Shown in pieces: positions 54,498 to 63,743 of a DNA stretch of 64,000 nt. Numbering within the stretch: position 1 is the first letter of the stretch; the number at the start of each line of letters is the position of its first letter. The notes below the pieces were generated by a model. That model worked only from the letters and a program-made list of their open reading frames with translations, did no database searches and was not told where the DNA came from. The position numbers were made by a program, and so were the translations under genes. The stretch comes from Myxococcales bacterium (GTDB taxonomy: Bacteria > Myxococcota_C > UBA6777), in NCBI GenBank assembly GCA_020632975.1, contig JACKEL010000007.1, forward strand, positions 271,997 to 335,996, in the 5' to 3' direction.

Positions 54498-54665
54498 TGT
54501 TTGAGGTGCGTGGAACTTTCGTGTTTGGCGGGGATCTCACGGTGGGTTGGGGCAAGGGTGTTTGTTTTTCTCAGCGATGTGTGTAGAAGACCATATCTTG
54601 GTGGTGTACTGCGGCTCTGCGGTAGAGAGCCGATCTTTCCAAAGATACATAAGGAAAAGAGAGAT

Positions 54666-56114
54666 ATGCGATTTTTGCATCCCGAGCATGACTTGCAACT
54701 GGAGTTGGCGCTAGATGATGTGTTCTTGGTTCCATCCTATTTCGAGGGCACGTCGCGTTTGGACGTGGACTTGACGCCTGTGGACTTTGTGGGTGGCTCT
54801 CATCCAATCGTTTCGGCAAATATGAACGCGGTCACAGGGAAACGCATGGCAGAAACGATGGCGCGTTACGGTGGCATCGGCGTCTTGCCGCAAGATATGG
54901 CGCTTTCGACGGTCGAGCGGATCGTGGAACATATCAAACAAGCGGACTCACGGTTCGATACGCCACTGTCTGTCACACCTGACGCGACGCTGCGCGATGT
55001 CTTGGGGATCTTTCGCAAACGAGCGCATGGGATGGTGGTCGTCGTCGATGAATCCTACCGTCCTGTGGGCGTTTTGACGCAGGCGGACCTTCGAGAACGC
55101 GACCAATACACTTCGGTTGAGCAAGTGATGTCGCGCCGCGTTGTAACGATCACGCCTGAGACCACCAACCGCGATGCGTTTTTGCTGATGGAGCGTGAGC
55201 GCGTAAAAGCGGCTCCTGTGATCAACAAAGAAGGCCGTCTCTGCGGGATCTTGACCCGTGATGATGCTGTGCGTTTGGAGTTGTTGCGCCCCTCTTTGGA
55301 TGCAAATGGAAAGCTCATGGTCGCTGCGGCACTGGGGATCTCGTCGGGCGCTGCGGGGGTTGCCGAAAAGTTGCTGGAGATCGGCGTTGATGTATTGGTG
55401 TTGGACACCGCGCACGGTCACCAACGTCGGATGATCGAGTCGATCCAAGCCGTGCGTGCGGTAGTCAAAGATCGTTGTCCTTTGGTTGCTGGGAACGTGT
55501 GTACTGCTGAAGGGACGCGCGCTTTGATCGAAGCAGGCGCGGATATCGTCAAAGTCAACGTGGGACCTGGGGCGATGTGCACCACACGGATGCAGACAGG
55601 GGTGGGGCGCCCGAGCTTTACGTCTGTGTTGGCGTGCGCACAAGAAGCCCGACGCCATGGAAAGCACGTCTGGGCGGATGGTGGTGTGCGTTATCCCCGT
55701 GATATCGCACTTTACCTTGCTGCGGGTGCTTCGCGGATCATGGTGGGAACGATGTTGACAGGGACATTTGAAAGCCCTGGCGACATCAAAGAAGATCACG
55801 AAGGACATCTTTACAAAGAGAACTATGGGATGGCGAGCGCACGCGCAGTCTCGGATCGCACAGGCCATCTCGATGCTTTTGAACGCGCCAAAAAAGTCTT
55901 TTTCCGCGAAGGGATCTCCACATCGCGGATCTATCTGCGACCCGATCAACACAGTGTTGGAGAGATCGTGCTCGATATGATCACAGGTGTGCAGTCGTCA
56001 TTTACGTATGTTGGGGCGCGCGATTGTGAGAGCTTCCAAGAAGAAGCGGTGGTGGGTGTTCAAGGACATGCGGGCTTCTACGAAGGCACGCCACATGGTC
56101 GCTTGAAAAAGTGA
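54666..56114 (+). CDS. GuaB1-type IMP dehydrogenase/GMP reductase family protein
   Basis: The 482-residue protein starts at 54666 after AAGGAAAAG. It has the IMPDH/GMPR barrel, with LALDDVFLVPSYFEGTS at the N-terminus, two CBS domains in the insertion at about 95-220, and catalytic-loop text VGPGAMCTTRMQTGVGRPSF. The Cys of AMCTT is the nucleophile. GuaB1 proteins carry this GAMCTTRM...GVGRP form, whereas true IMPDH reads GSICTTR...GVGVPQ. GuaB1 of actinobacteria has been reported as GMP reductase, so a purine-salvage role is more likely than IMP dehydrogenation. No paired guaA is visible. Confidence 0.85.
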   Translation: MRFLHPEHDLQLELALDDVFLVPSYFEGTSRLDVDLTPVDFVGGSHPIVSANMNAVTGKRMAETMARYGGIGVLPQDMALSTVERIVEHIKQADSRFDTPLSVTPDATLRDVLGIFRKRAHGMVVVVDESYRPVGVLTQADLRERDQYTSVEQVMSRRVVTITPETTNRDAFLLMERERVKAAPVINKEGRLCGILTRDDAVRLELLRPSLDANGKLMVAAALGISSGAAGVAEKLLEIGVDVLVLDTAHGHQRRMIESIQAVRAVVKDRCPLVAGNVCTAEGTRALIEAGADIVKVNVGPGAMCTTRMQTGVGRPSFTSVLACAQEARRHGKHVWADGGVRYPRDIALYLAAGASRIMVGTMLTGTFESPGDIKEDHEGHLYKENYGMASARAVSDRTGHLDAFERAKKVFFREGISTSRIYLRPDQHSVGEIVLDMITGVQSSFTYVGARDCESFQEEAVVGVQGHAGFYEGTPHGRLKK

Positions 56115-56197
56115 TCGGTGGATAAATAAAAAAGTGATGGGAGAAGAAAGAAGAGGGGGGCATGTAAGCGGAGTGTCGGGGATCTTGGGGGAGGTGC

Positions 56198-56719
56198 TTA
56201 GTAGTCGCAAACACGTTGGCGGTGTGAGCGGTAGCTGCATTTCATACGACCAGGAACCCAAACGCGTTTCCAGTAGGGGTGGTAGTAAGTGCCCCCACGA
56301 ACTCTTACATAGTAGCCACCCACGCGGCCACAGTAGCGTTTTTGCACATTGCGCCAAGAGCAACGGGACTTGTAACGCGAGCTGGTTCGGCGGTAGGTGC
56401 GAACACTACCATCTGCGCCGCGATAACGCGTGGTCTTTGTGCGATAAACGCGTGTGCCATAAGCATCGCGATAGACTTTGCGGTTGTACTGACGGGTGAC
56501 GATGCCGCCATTTCCAGTCGTACAAGCGCGAGTTTTGATGTATTGGTAGGTGCAGCGGCGTTGTCCATAACGTGTACGACAGCGCTTGATACGTTTTTTG
56601 CGCCAATAACAACCAGCTTCTGCATCGTTGGGTTGGAGTGAAGCGCCCACAAAGAAGAGTCCCAGCCCCAAAAAGAGGGATGTTCCAAGGCGGGAAAGAG
56701 AAGTGGTTTGCAGTTTCAT
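56198..56719 (-). CDS. Secreted highly basic Arg/Tyr/Cys-rich protein
   Basis: I start at MKLQTTSLSRLG (56719) after AAAGGAGCC, giving 173 residues. The signal peptide LSRLGTSLFLGLGLFFVGAS ends near NDAEA-GC. The mature chain is dominated by Arg, Tyr, Thr, Gly and Cys: RCRTRYGQRRCTYQYIK, RKVYRDAYGTRVYRTKTTRY and the Arg/Ser-rich CSWRNVQKRYCGRVGGYYVR. Its estimated isoelectric point would be very high. The RxY and CxxxxxY spacing could be structural or nucleic-acid binding after export. I do not recognise a family. It is divergent from the PEGA kinase. Confidence 0.7.
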   Translation of the reverse strand: MKLQTTSLSRLGTSLFLGLGLFFVGASLQPNDAEAGCYWRKKRIKRCRTRYGQRRCTYQYIKTRACTTGNGGIVTRQYNRKVYRDAYGTRVYRTKTTRYRGADGSVRTYRRTSSRYKSRCSWRNVQKRYCGRVGGYYVRVRGGTYYHPYWKRVWVPGRMKCSYRSHRQRVCDY

Positions 56720-57066
56720 AACGCAGGCTCCTTTGCCGAGGGGGTGATAATCTGTGGCGAGATGGCTTGTCTTCACGAGCATGTGAAGGCAAATCCTTTA
56801 TGTATTTGCGATCTTGCCGATTTGTGTTCTATGACGCAAGGGCACGGATGGTTGTCGCACAGAAAAAAGTCTTTTGATTTTTTCTACGGGTTTATGTTTG
56901 AGGGGGGTGCGGAGGGGGTGTGCGTCTTGTTGTGGTTTCTTGAAAGATTTGCGAAATAAAAGGGTCCAAGAACCTGAGACGTTGGACAAGGGACAGAGGC
57001 AGTTATATACTGCTCGGACACCTTGTTGTGTGTAAAGCATTTTGCAGCAAGCATTATAGGACGATC
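56720..57066. other. Intergenic region between divergent secreted protein and kinase genes
   Basis: No coding frame is supported. The right-hand end carries a candidate promoter for the kinase (listed separately); the minus-strand promoter for the secreted protein is not identified. Confidence 0.4.
56982..57011 (+). promoter_or_regulatory. Candidate promoter of the PEGA kinase gene
   Basis: TTGGAC at 56982-56987 and TATACT at 57006-57011 (overlapping TATATA) are 18 bases apart, and the start codon lies about 55 bases downstream. The -10 box is one base from consensus, the -35 box weaker. Confidence 0.35.
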
Positions 57067-59619
57067 ATGTCACAGATACATCCCAACAGCGAAGAGATCT
57101 TGCTTGATGACCTGCGTTTGGTTCGCCGAATCGCAGCAGGAGGGATGGCAGAAGTTTGGGAAGCGCGCCAAGGTGGTGTTCAAGGCTTCGAAAAGCGTTT
57201 GGCCGTAAAAGTGGTTCTCCCGCATCTTGTGGAAAATCAAGAGTTTATCCACATGTTTCTTGATGAGGGTCGTCTTGCTGCACGCTTGGATCATCCCAAC
57301 GTCTGTCAGATCTACAAGTTGGGTCATGCGCAAAGTGTCAACACCTACTACATGGCGATGGAATACATCGATGGTGTGGGCTTAAACTCCATTATGCGAG
57401 AGTCTGCACGTCGCGGTCTTCCCCTACCTTTCGAGCATTGTTGCCAGATCATGATCGGTGCTTGTGCGGGCCTAGACTACGCACACTCTTGCACGGACTC
57501 CAATGGCCAGCCTTTGTACCTGGTCCACCGCGATATCTCCCCACAAAACTTGATGATCACCTTTGATGGTGCCGTAAAAGTCGTGGACTTTGGGATCGCC
57601 AAAGCTGCCACCCAACTTCAGCACACGCGTGCTGGTGTTGTGAAGGGCAAGTACGCTTACATGTCGCCCGAACAAGCCACAGGTGACTCGCTGGATCTGC
57701 GTAGCGATGTCTTTGCGCTGGGGGTGGTCTTGTGGGAGATGACCACAGGGCATCGTCTTTTCCGTGCTGACAACGAGATCGCGACCCTGCACAAGATCAT
57801 CAGTGGCGATTATCCGCCTCCTTCGGCTTACCGCGACAGCTATCCGCCTGCGCTTGAGATGATCGTGATGCGAGCGTTGGCCCCCAACCGCGATGAACGT
57901 TACCAAAACTGCGGCCAACTTCAGATGGATCTTGAAGACTTCTTGCTGCGTCATGGCATGGCTGCGGGCAGCAAGCGTTTGGCGCACTATGTTCGATGGT
58001 TGATGTCAGGCGATGATCTTCCCCTTCCGACGGGATCTTCCATCAGCCAAGCCTTCGATATTGGCGAGGGTAGCCTCTCTACACCGCATCCCAATCGTTC
58101 TCCCATGACGCCCTATCCACCGTCTGCAACGCCTCTTCCCAGTCAGTCTGGTGTACGTTCCATGTACTCCGCTGCGAGTGGGATGATGCAAACAGGAACA
58201 GGGGCAAGGCCCCTCACTCCTCAAGCGCAGATGCCGCACCCCATGCATCAGTCGATCCCTGATGAGCCTTCGATTCGTCGAAAACGACGACGCGGTGGTG
58301 GGCTTTGGTTGTTTTTGTTGTTGTTGCTCCTTGGGGGCGGTGGGTACGTGTACTACGCGTTCTTTATGGATCTGACGCCCTCTGTGGACACTGCGCCCAT
58401 GTATTGGCTTGTTCAGAGCCAGCCACGTAATGCCCAGATCTTTGTCAACGGCGCGTCTCAAGGCCAAACCCCCAAAGTCATCGTCTTCCCTCAAAACAAA
58501 CGCCTGATCCTCAAAGTTGCGTTGAATGGCTATGAACCCTATGTCCAACAGTTCAATGTTGTTACAGAGGAAAAAGTACGAAAGCCCTTACAGATCAAGT
58601 TGATCCGTGAGACCGCGGAGGCTGTGTTTGGTGACTTGGTGATCAACCTGCAAACCCCCAAAGCGCGCGTGATCTTGGATGGTGAACGTCTCAAGCCCAT
58701 CGTTGCGGGAAGTCCCATCTTTATGAAAAGGATTCGTGCCGAACGCCCCCACGCGCTGGTGATCGAGGCGGATGGTCACGAAAGCCTGTTTCAGTCTTTT
58801 CAGATTACCAAGGGACAACGCAAAGAGTTCCAAGTCCTTCTGAAACAAAGGAAAGAGGCACGGGTACGCAAACGCCCTCGGCGACGTTTTTGGCGTCGAC
58901 GTCGTCCCGCCCCTGTTCGTGAGCGTCTTCCTGATCCTGGATTGCCCGATCTTGGGGAGCCCACACGACGCCAAGCCGCAAAAGATTTTGCTTGGATCTC
59001 TGTCCAAAGCGAGCCTGACGGAGCAAGTGTGCTCGTCGATGGCCAATCCATCGGCACCACGCCCCTTTCAAGAACAAAGATCGCCCCTGGTAAGCACCGG
59101 TTGATCCTTCGTAAGACGGGCTACCAAACCTTGCGACGTGGCTTTTCTGTTTCTGCGGATGAACTCAAGCCGCTTTCTTTCGATCTTTCTCCCCAAGCTG
59201 CGCGCGCAAAAGTGAAGCTGCAACTTGGCGCCTCGCCCAAAAGCAAGGTGTACCTCGATGGCAGCTACATCGGGATGACACCGATCTACAACCACGAAGT
59301 CGAACCTGGAGCCCATCAAATCGAGTTTCGCACCTCTCGTTTTGCTGCCTCGCACAAGATGAAAGTGGATGTAAATCCCTCCAAACGACGGCTGTTCCAT
59401 CGTTTTCAAACAGGACAGCTTTGGGTGCTCACGCGCCCGCCTGCCGTCGTGTTCCTCAACAACACGAAGCTTGGGCGCTCCAATCGGCCACCTTATAGTG
59501 TCCCTGCAGGAACATACGTCTTGCGCCTCGTGACCGACGAGGGGCAAAGCGTGATCGAACGCGGTGTCGTGGTCCGTGCTGGGAAAAAAACAACCTTCCG
59601 AAAAAAAATCTCTCCTTAA
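57067..59619 (+). CDS. Membrane Ser/Thr protein kinase with PEGA repeats
   Basis: The 850-residue protein has a full Hanks-type kinase domain at about 16-300: glycine loop AAGGMAEVW at 23-31, Lys48 in LAVKVV, catalytic HRD at 154-156 with Asn161, and DFG at 174-176. A Pro/Ser/Thr-rich linker leads to a basic stretch and a membrane helix (about 411-433). About five PEGA units follow outside, e.g. SQPRNAQIFVNGASQGQTPK, ISVQSEPDGASVLVDGQSIG and LQLGASPKSKVYLDGSYIG. These surface domains are typical of myxobacterial kinases. AGGA precedes the ATG. The signal sensed and the targets are unknown. Confidence 0.95.
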   Translation: MSQIHPNSEEILLDDLRLVRRIAAGGMAEVWEARQGGVQGFEKRLAVKVVLPHLVENQEFIHMFLDEGRLAARLDHPNVCQIYKLGHAQSVNTYYMAMEYIDGVGLNSIMRESARRGLPLPFEHCCQIMIGACAGLDYAHSCTDSNGQPLYLVHRDISPQNLMITFDGAVKVVDFGIAKAATQLQHTRAGVVKGKYAYMSPEQATGDSLDLRSDVFALGVVLWEMTTGHRLFRADNEIATLHKIISGDYPPPSAYRDSYPPALEMIVMRALAPNRDERYQNCGQLQMDLEDFLLRHGMAAGSKRLAHYVRWLMSGDDLPLPTGSSISQAFDIGEGSLSTPHPNRSPMTPYPPSATPLPSQSGVRSMYSAASGMMQTGTGARPLTPQAQMPHPMHQSIPDEPSIRRKRRRGGGLWLFLLLLLLGGGGYVYYAFFMDLTPSVDTAPMYWLVQSQPRNAQIFVNGASQGQTPKVIVFPQNKRLILKVALNGYEPYVQQFNVVTEEKVRKPLQIKLIRETAEAVFGDLVINLQTPKARVILDGERLKPIVAGSPIFMKRIRAERPHALVIEADGHESLFQSFQITKGQRKEFQVLLKQRKEARVRKRPRRRFWRRRRPAPVRERLPDPGLPDLGEPTRRQAAKDFAWISVQSEPDGASVLVDGQSIGTTPLSRTKIAPGKHRLILRKTGYQTLRRGFSVSADELKPLSFDLSPQAARAKVKLQLGASPKSKVYLDGSYIGMTPIYNHEVEPGAHQIEFRTSRFAASHKMKVDVNPSKRRLFHRFQTGQLWVLTRPPAVVFLNNTKLGRSNRPPYSVPAGTYVLRLVTDEGQSVIERGVVVRAGKKTTFRKKISP

Positions 59620-59668
59620 TTTTTTAATTTTATCCATTTGAATAAATTGATCTTTTTGTCTCGATGGC

Positions 59669-59694
59669 ACAGCTTTGGGCTGTCAGTGTTTTTT
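59669..59694 (+). terminator. Possible intrinsic terminator after the PEGA kinase gene
   Basis: ACAGC and GCTGT form a five-base stem with a TTTGG loop, followed five bases later by a run of six T. Located about 50 bases after the stop. Confidence 0.4.
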
Positions 59695-59783
59695 ATGGCT
59701 CTTCGTTTAACCTAGAGATACAGAGAGACGGTGTAAGAGATGTGCTCTGAAACTTGTCCTCTTTTTTCTCGAAGGAGAAAGCC

Positions 59784-60107
59784 ATGAAACAGTTTGAGTC
59801 AATCAACACAAACGCTGCGCAAGCTGCTGTCTTGCCACTCGAAGGTATCCAAGCTTACTTGCAAGCGTTGGTGGACGAAGGTGCCTTGGAAGGCCGCATC
59901 GGGCACCAAGCCTTGATCGAGGAGCTTGAGCCTGCCATCGAGATCATCCACAAAGTGCTTGCAGGCGCCGAGCTTTCCGTGCGTATCGACGTGATCCGCG
60001 AGCCCGATGCAGCGATCTTGGCAGAACTTGAGCAAAAACGCCGCGAAGCTGAAAAGGCCGCCAACCAACAAAACGCGATGTTTGGTATGTCTTACGTCAC
60101 TGTGTAA
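59784..60107 (+). CDS. Small soluble protein of unknown function
   Basis: The 107-residue product starts at MKQFESIN (59784) after GAAGGAGAAAG; ten codons upstream belong to no supported start. It is acidic and mostly helical (LEGIQAYLQALVDEGALE, EELEPAIEIIHKVLAGAEL, ILAELEQKRREAEKAANQQN), ending MFGMSYVTV. No membrane or signal segment is present. Family not recognised. A strong hairpin terminator lies 113 bases after its stop, so it appears to be monocistronic. Confidence 0.62.
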   Translation: MKQFESINTNAAQAAVLPLEGIQAYLQALVDEGALEGRIGHQALIEELEPAIEIIHKVLAGAELSVRIDVIREPDAAILAELEQKRREAEKAANQQNAMFGMSYVTV

Positions 60108-60458
60108 GCAACTTCCTTGCGCTACTGTGGGCTTCGGTCTTGGTGGTGCCTTGTGTGGACCTTGTGCCTTGTGTGGATCTTGAAAGGCCCACTCGGTGCG
60201 CGTCAAACATGATCCTGTAGGGGATGGGTCTTTGGGTGGAGACACAAAGAGGCCCATCCCTTTCTTATGCAGGAAGCTAAATATCTGTTTTGATTTTATT
60301 CTGTCTCAAGGAACCAGCGCGAAAGGTGCTTGTTTCTTGAGTTTTTTCTTGTATCTGATCATCCTTTTTCTCAAAAAAATATCCTCTTTATGCAGATTGT
60401 AGGCTGGGTTTTGATATGGCATGATGTGTACTTTTCTATCCACCCAAGGAAGCATTGT
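60108..60458. other. Intergenic region with an 18-base tandem repeat and a terminator
   Basis: GTGCCTTGTGTGGACCTT (60146-60163) is followed directly by a second copy with one mismatch (60164-60181). The terminator at 60221-60266 lies downstream. Otherwise no gene. Confidence 0.5.
60221..60266 (+). terminator. Strong hairpin terminator
   Basis: The left arm GGGATGGG-TCTTTG (60221-60234) pairs with CAAAGA-GG-CCCATCCC (60245-60260), leaving a two-base bulge, and is followed by TTTCTT. This is the clearest intrinsic terminator in the window. Confidence 0.65.
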
Positions 60459-61832
60459 GTGAGGGAGGTCCACTTGTTGTTCTCTTCTCTTCTTTCGCGG
60501 TTTTCTGGTCTGGTTCGCCAGTCTTTCTCGCAGTGGATTCGCCAACAAGACTTTCGTTTCACTGTCGCGGTCACGACGTTGGGCTCGTGGATTCAGACGT
60601 TGGTGGGGGTGGTCTTGGTCCTGCTTGCGTTGGAATACATTCCTTTCCTACAAAAGCATGTCGGCATTCGATTTTTCCCTGCCTTTTGGTATTTTATGCC
60701 AGCCTTCCTGAGCGGCTCGCTGATCCACATCCAAAAGAAGATCCCTCCCCATCATCTGCCCGTGTACACGCTTGGAACGTCGGCTGGTGCTTACTTTTTT
60801 TGTTGCGCACTGATGATCTTGTCGAAGCCTGTGGGCCTACAGAGTTTCGGGACATTGTACTTGTTCTCTGCGGGATTTTACGGTTGGTTGTTGCGTATGC
60901 GGACCAAGACACCTTTTCCTGTGTTTAGTTTGCTTGTGGGGACAGGTGCTTCTTTGCTGATTGGCCCTACCCAAGAGTACTTGGCCTTTATGTTGGTGAT
61001 GTTTCCTGCAAGTTTGTTGGTGCACTTTCTCCTTGGAGAAGGTCGTTATCACTTGGATCTTCAAGAACGCGAAAAAGAACGCTTTCGTGACACTGTGTTT
61101 GCGCAGATCCAGTTTGAGCAGTCCTCGCAAGTGAGTGCTTTGCGAGAGAAACTGGCGGATGTGTTGGGGACGATTCATGACGTCAACAACCACCTACAAG
61201 CAGCGGTGCTGAGTTCTTCTGTGTTGAGTTTGACCGCAGCCAAACAACTGCCAAGCTCGTTGAAAGAGACGTTTGATGATCTGGATGGGGCCGTCAACCG
61301 TGCGACCGATCTGATGGCTTCTTTGCATCAAGAACAACGACAAGAACGACTCCAAACGCGTGAGTTGCTGGGCTCTGATCTTTCAAGGGTGATCCAAGAG
61401 TCTATCACCAATGTCCGCAATCTTTACTCGCATGTGGAGTTCCAAACGGACCTTCCCAAGTCCCTTCCGTCCATCGCTTTGATTGGTGGAGAGAAGACCT
61501 TGTATCGCATCTTGGAAAATCTCTTGCTGAATGCCTGCCAAGGAAAAGATGGCAAGCGCGGGGCAAGCGTGATCTGTGTGCGCTTACGAACAGAAGAACA
61601 CACTTTGGTTTTGGAAGTCCTCGATAATGGGGAAGGACTGCCAGGTTTCTTGTTGGAAAATGGGGTGACATCGCTGGTTTCAACCAAAGACAGCACTGGG
61701 TTGGGGCTTTACACCGTCGATCGTCTCGCTCGTGCAAATGGCGGCTCCATCGAACTCAATAACCAAGAGAGCAGCGGGGCTTGGATCAAGATCTTCCTGC
61801 AATTTATCGAGCCCGAAGCGGCTACTGAATAA
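60459..61832 (+). CDS. Membrane sensor histidine kinase
   Basis: The start is uncertain. A GTG at 60459 with AAGGAAGC upstream gives 457 residues, and a TTG at 60474 with GGGAGG is also possible. Five or six hydrophobic segments fill the first half. A coiled-coil-type linker leads to a histidine-box-like DVLGTIHDVNNHLQAA, then the kinase ATPase core: N-box RILENLLLNACQ, VLDNGEGLPG and STGLGLYTVDRLA. A HDxNN histidine box is unusual and typical of a histidine kinase subset. No response-regulator gene is visible next to it, so its partner is elsewhere. The sensed stimulus is unknown. Confidence 0.85.
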   Translation: MREVHLLFSSLLSRFSGLVRQSFSQWIRQQDFRFTVAVTTLGSWIQTLVGVVLVLLALEYIPFLQKHVGIRFFPAFWYFMPAFLSGSLIHIQKKIPPHHLPVYTLGTSAGAYFFCCALMILSKPVGLQSFGTLYLFSAGFYGWLLRMRTKTPFPVFSLLVGTGASLLIGPTQEYLAFMLVMFPASLLVHFLLGEGRYHLDLQEREKERFRDTVFAQIQFEQSSQVSALREKLADVLGTIHDVNNHLQAAVLSSSVLSLTAAKQLPSSLKETFDDLDGAVNRATDLMASLHQEQRQERLQTRELLGSDLSRVIQESITNVRNLYSHVEFQTDLPKSLPSIALIGGEKTLYRILENLLLNACQGKDGKRGASVICVRLRTEEHTLVLEVLDNGEGLPGFLLENGVTSLVSTKDSTGLGLYTVDRLARANGGSIELNNQESSGAWIKIFLQFIEPEAATE

Positions 61833-62130
61833 TTCTTGCCTTCCTTTTTTCAATAATTCTTACATTTTTCATCTTTGTGAAGCAGGCCCCTCGGGTTTCT
61901 TTGGCTTGGGGAGAGGGTTTGTCTTTGTTTTTTCGGGCATGTGGGGTGCACCTGATAACAACAAAGCTGTTTGCCTTTTTTTGGATTTTTCTCAAAAACC
62001 CGTCATCACGGGGTGAGCCAACTCGTTTACTCTTTGTTTCGTGAAAAAATCGGACGAACATCTGTTTTTTTTCAGATGAATGACATTTTTTCCTTCCCTT
62101 ATCGTTATTCTTTGTAAGAATGGAGAGAAG
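61833..62130. other. Intergenic region before the isoprenoid cluster
   Basis: 298 bases without a supported gene. The decamer AATAATTCTT appears twice near its left end (about 61829 and 61851). The promoter of the isoprenoid cluster should lie here but no clear boxes were found. Confidence 0.35.
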
Positions 62131-62874
62131 ATGAGTGAGCGATCTATCTTTCGACGTGCGCGTCTTTTACTTGCAAAGCAGAGACTAAATGCTTTAGATG
62201 TACTTCTCTTGAGAAGAGCTTTGGAGGTGACAAAAGGAACGAACGTCCAGTTCTTTTGGGAGCTTGGGAGCGATGCAGGATTGAAGATCGAGGTCTTGCG
62301 AGAGCGCTGCCTTGCACTGTTGTTCTTGTTTGCTTGGTCGAATCTTACAGATGATCTTGTGGACAAAGAAGCTGATTATCTTTTGGGAGAAAGCAGCGAA
62401 AAGGCGGGGCCGATCGCGTTGTACGTTCTTCGTTGTCTTGCGGATGCTGTCGCACTACAGGCAGCTGAGATCCCAACCGAGGTTTGGGTACAGGCCAACC
62501 TCGATCTTGCAGCGTGTGCTTGCGTTGGTTTTGAGGAGATCCGTGAGACTCCGTGGACGCGAGAGCGGTGGTTGTCTGTCGGAGAGGGCATCGCAGGTCT
62601 ACAGTTTTCGGCTTATCTGCGCATCTTGTGGTGTGGAACACCCTTGGCGGCTTGGAGTGAGGAGGTTGGAAAATGCCTAGGGATGATCTCGCACTTTGCG
62701 TGTGATCGCAAAAGTGAAGATCCGCGTTTGCGCTCGTTGTTAGAGGAGGAACAACGAGAGATCGCGTCATGGATCGAGGAAAAAAAACGTTGGCTCAAGC
62801 AACGGGCAGAAGAGGCTCACCTACAAGGCATCTTGATGTGGTTGCGCAACTTGCCCGAAGGAGGGGAGTCATGA
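62131..62874 (+). CDS. Class I isoprenoid-enzyme-like protein (single Asp-rich motif)
   Basis: The ATG at 62131 follows GGAGAGAAG. The 247-residue helical protein has one DDxxD motif, NLTDDLVDKEADYL (Asp74, Asp75, Asp78), in a helix that resembles the first metal-binding site of class I terpene or prenyl synthases. A second canonical motif is lacking; the corresponding region reads GMISHFACDRKSED (about 185-197), with two acids. It is short for a terpene synthase and related to the proteins annotated as class 1 isoprenoid biosynthesis enzymes. Its stop overlaps the next start (ATGA), so it is coupled to the methyltransferase gene. Confidence 0.6.
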   Translation: MSERSIFRRARLLLAKQRLNALDVLLLRRALEVTKGTNVQFFWELGSDAGLKIEVLRERCLALLFLFAWSNLTDDLVDKEADYLLGESSEKAGPIALYVLRCLADAVALQAAEIPTEVWVQANLDLAACACVGFEEIRETPWTRERWLSVGEGIAGLQFSAYLRILWCGTPLAAWSEEVGKCLGMISHFACDRKSEDPRLRSLLEEEQREIASWIEEKKRWLKQRAEEAHLQGILMWLRNLPEGGES

Positions 62875-63743
62875 TTGTAAGAAATTATTACAGTGAGAAG
62901 ACGATGCATCTCTTAGAAAAATATGGTCCTGGTCCTCGCATCCACTTTCATCTGGGGATCTACTTGGCTAGCGTCTCTGCGCCTCATGACCGACGTTTGT
63001 TGCAGCATCTTTTGACGCAAGGCCAAGAAGATATGATGCTCTTGTCTTCGGATGTTTGGGGCGTTGGTGACTTGACTGGAAAGCGCATCTTGGACGTGGG
63101 CGCGGGTCTTGGCGGTGCGACACTGTGGATGGCGACCTGTCGTGGGGCTGAAGTGGATGCGTTGGTACAGTGCGAAGAACATGCACAATTGATCCAAGAA
63201 TTTGCGGCTCTGTATGGTGTGTCAGAAAAAGTACGAGTATTTGTAGGAGACGCCCACGATATCCCTTGTGCAAAGCGGGCTCCTTACGATGCGATCTATG
63301 CGATGGAAAGCCCTTGTTACTTTGATCGAGAGCGGTGGTTTGGACATCTTGCGACGCTATTAAAAGAGGAGGGCGAGGTGTGGATTGAGGACGTCTTCTG
63401 GAAAGAAGGCGGAAGTCCCGATTACAAAGGGACCTTTGATGATTATTGGAAAACAGATGTGGGTACTGCAAAAAGCTATGAAGAGGCTGCAAAAAAGGCT
63501 GGATTCATCGTACTTTGCGACTTAGACATCACGAAAAAGACGACGCCTTTTTGGGATCTGAGTGCTTCTTGGTCACGACTTGTTTTGGAAGAGGCGTGCG
63601 ATCCACAAAAGCGGACTCGCTTGGAAGGCTCGATCAAGATGGCAGGATTCCATCATCGTGCTTGGTTGGAGGGAGAGTTTGAGATGAAGCTTCTTCGCTT
63701 TGGCCGACTGCAAGGCTCTTTACGTCACGGGGGATGGCAATGA
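62871..63743 (+). CDS. Terpenoid C-methyltransferase-like SAM enzyme
   Basis: The 290-residue product starts within ATGA, with GAAGGAGGGG upstream. Motif I is RILDVGAGLGGATLW (about 72-86) with a class I SAM fold. Beyond it the layout resembles geranyl-diphosphate 2-C-methyltransferases: YAMESPCYFD (Glu146; GPPMT has NNEST..Y.D) and TTPFWDLSASWSRL near 224-237 (GPPMT has LPYWELRATSS). I recall the GPPMT text from memory, so similarity is tentative. It could methylate a prenyl diphosphate or terpene. Stop and next start overlap (ATGA). The neighbouring isoprenoid-fold gene supports the idea. Confidence 0.65.
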   Translation: MIVRNYYSEKTMHLLEKYGPGPRIHFHLGIYLASVSAPHDRRLLQHLLTQGQEDMMLLSSDVWGVGDLTGKRILDVGAGLGGATLWMATCRGAEVDALVQCEEHAQLIQEFAALYGVSEKVRVFVGDAHDIPCAKRAPYDAIYAMESPCYFDRERWFGHLATLLKEEGEVWIEDVFWKEGGSPDYKGTFDDYWKTDVGTAKSYEEAAKKAGFIVLCDLDITKKTTPFWDLSASWSRLVLEEACDPQKRTRLEGSIKMAGFHHRAWLEGEFEMKLLRFGRLQGSLRHGGWQ

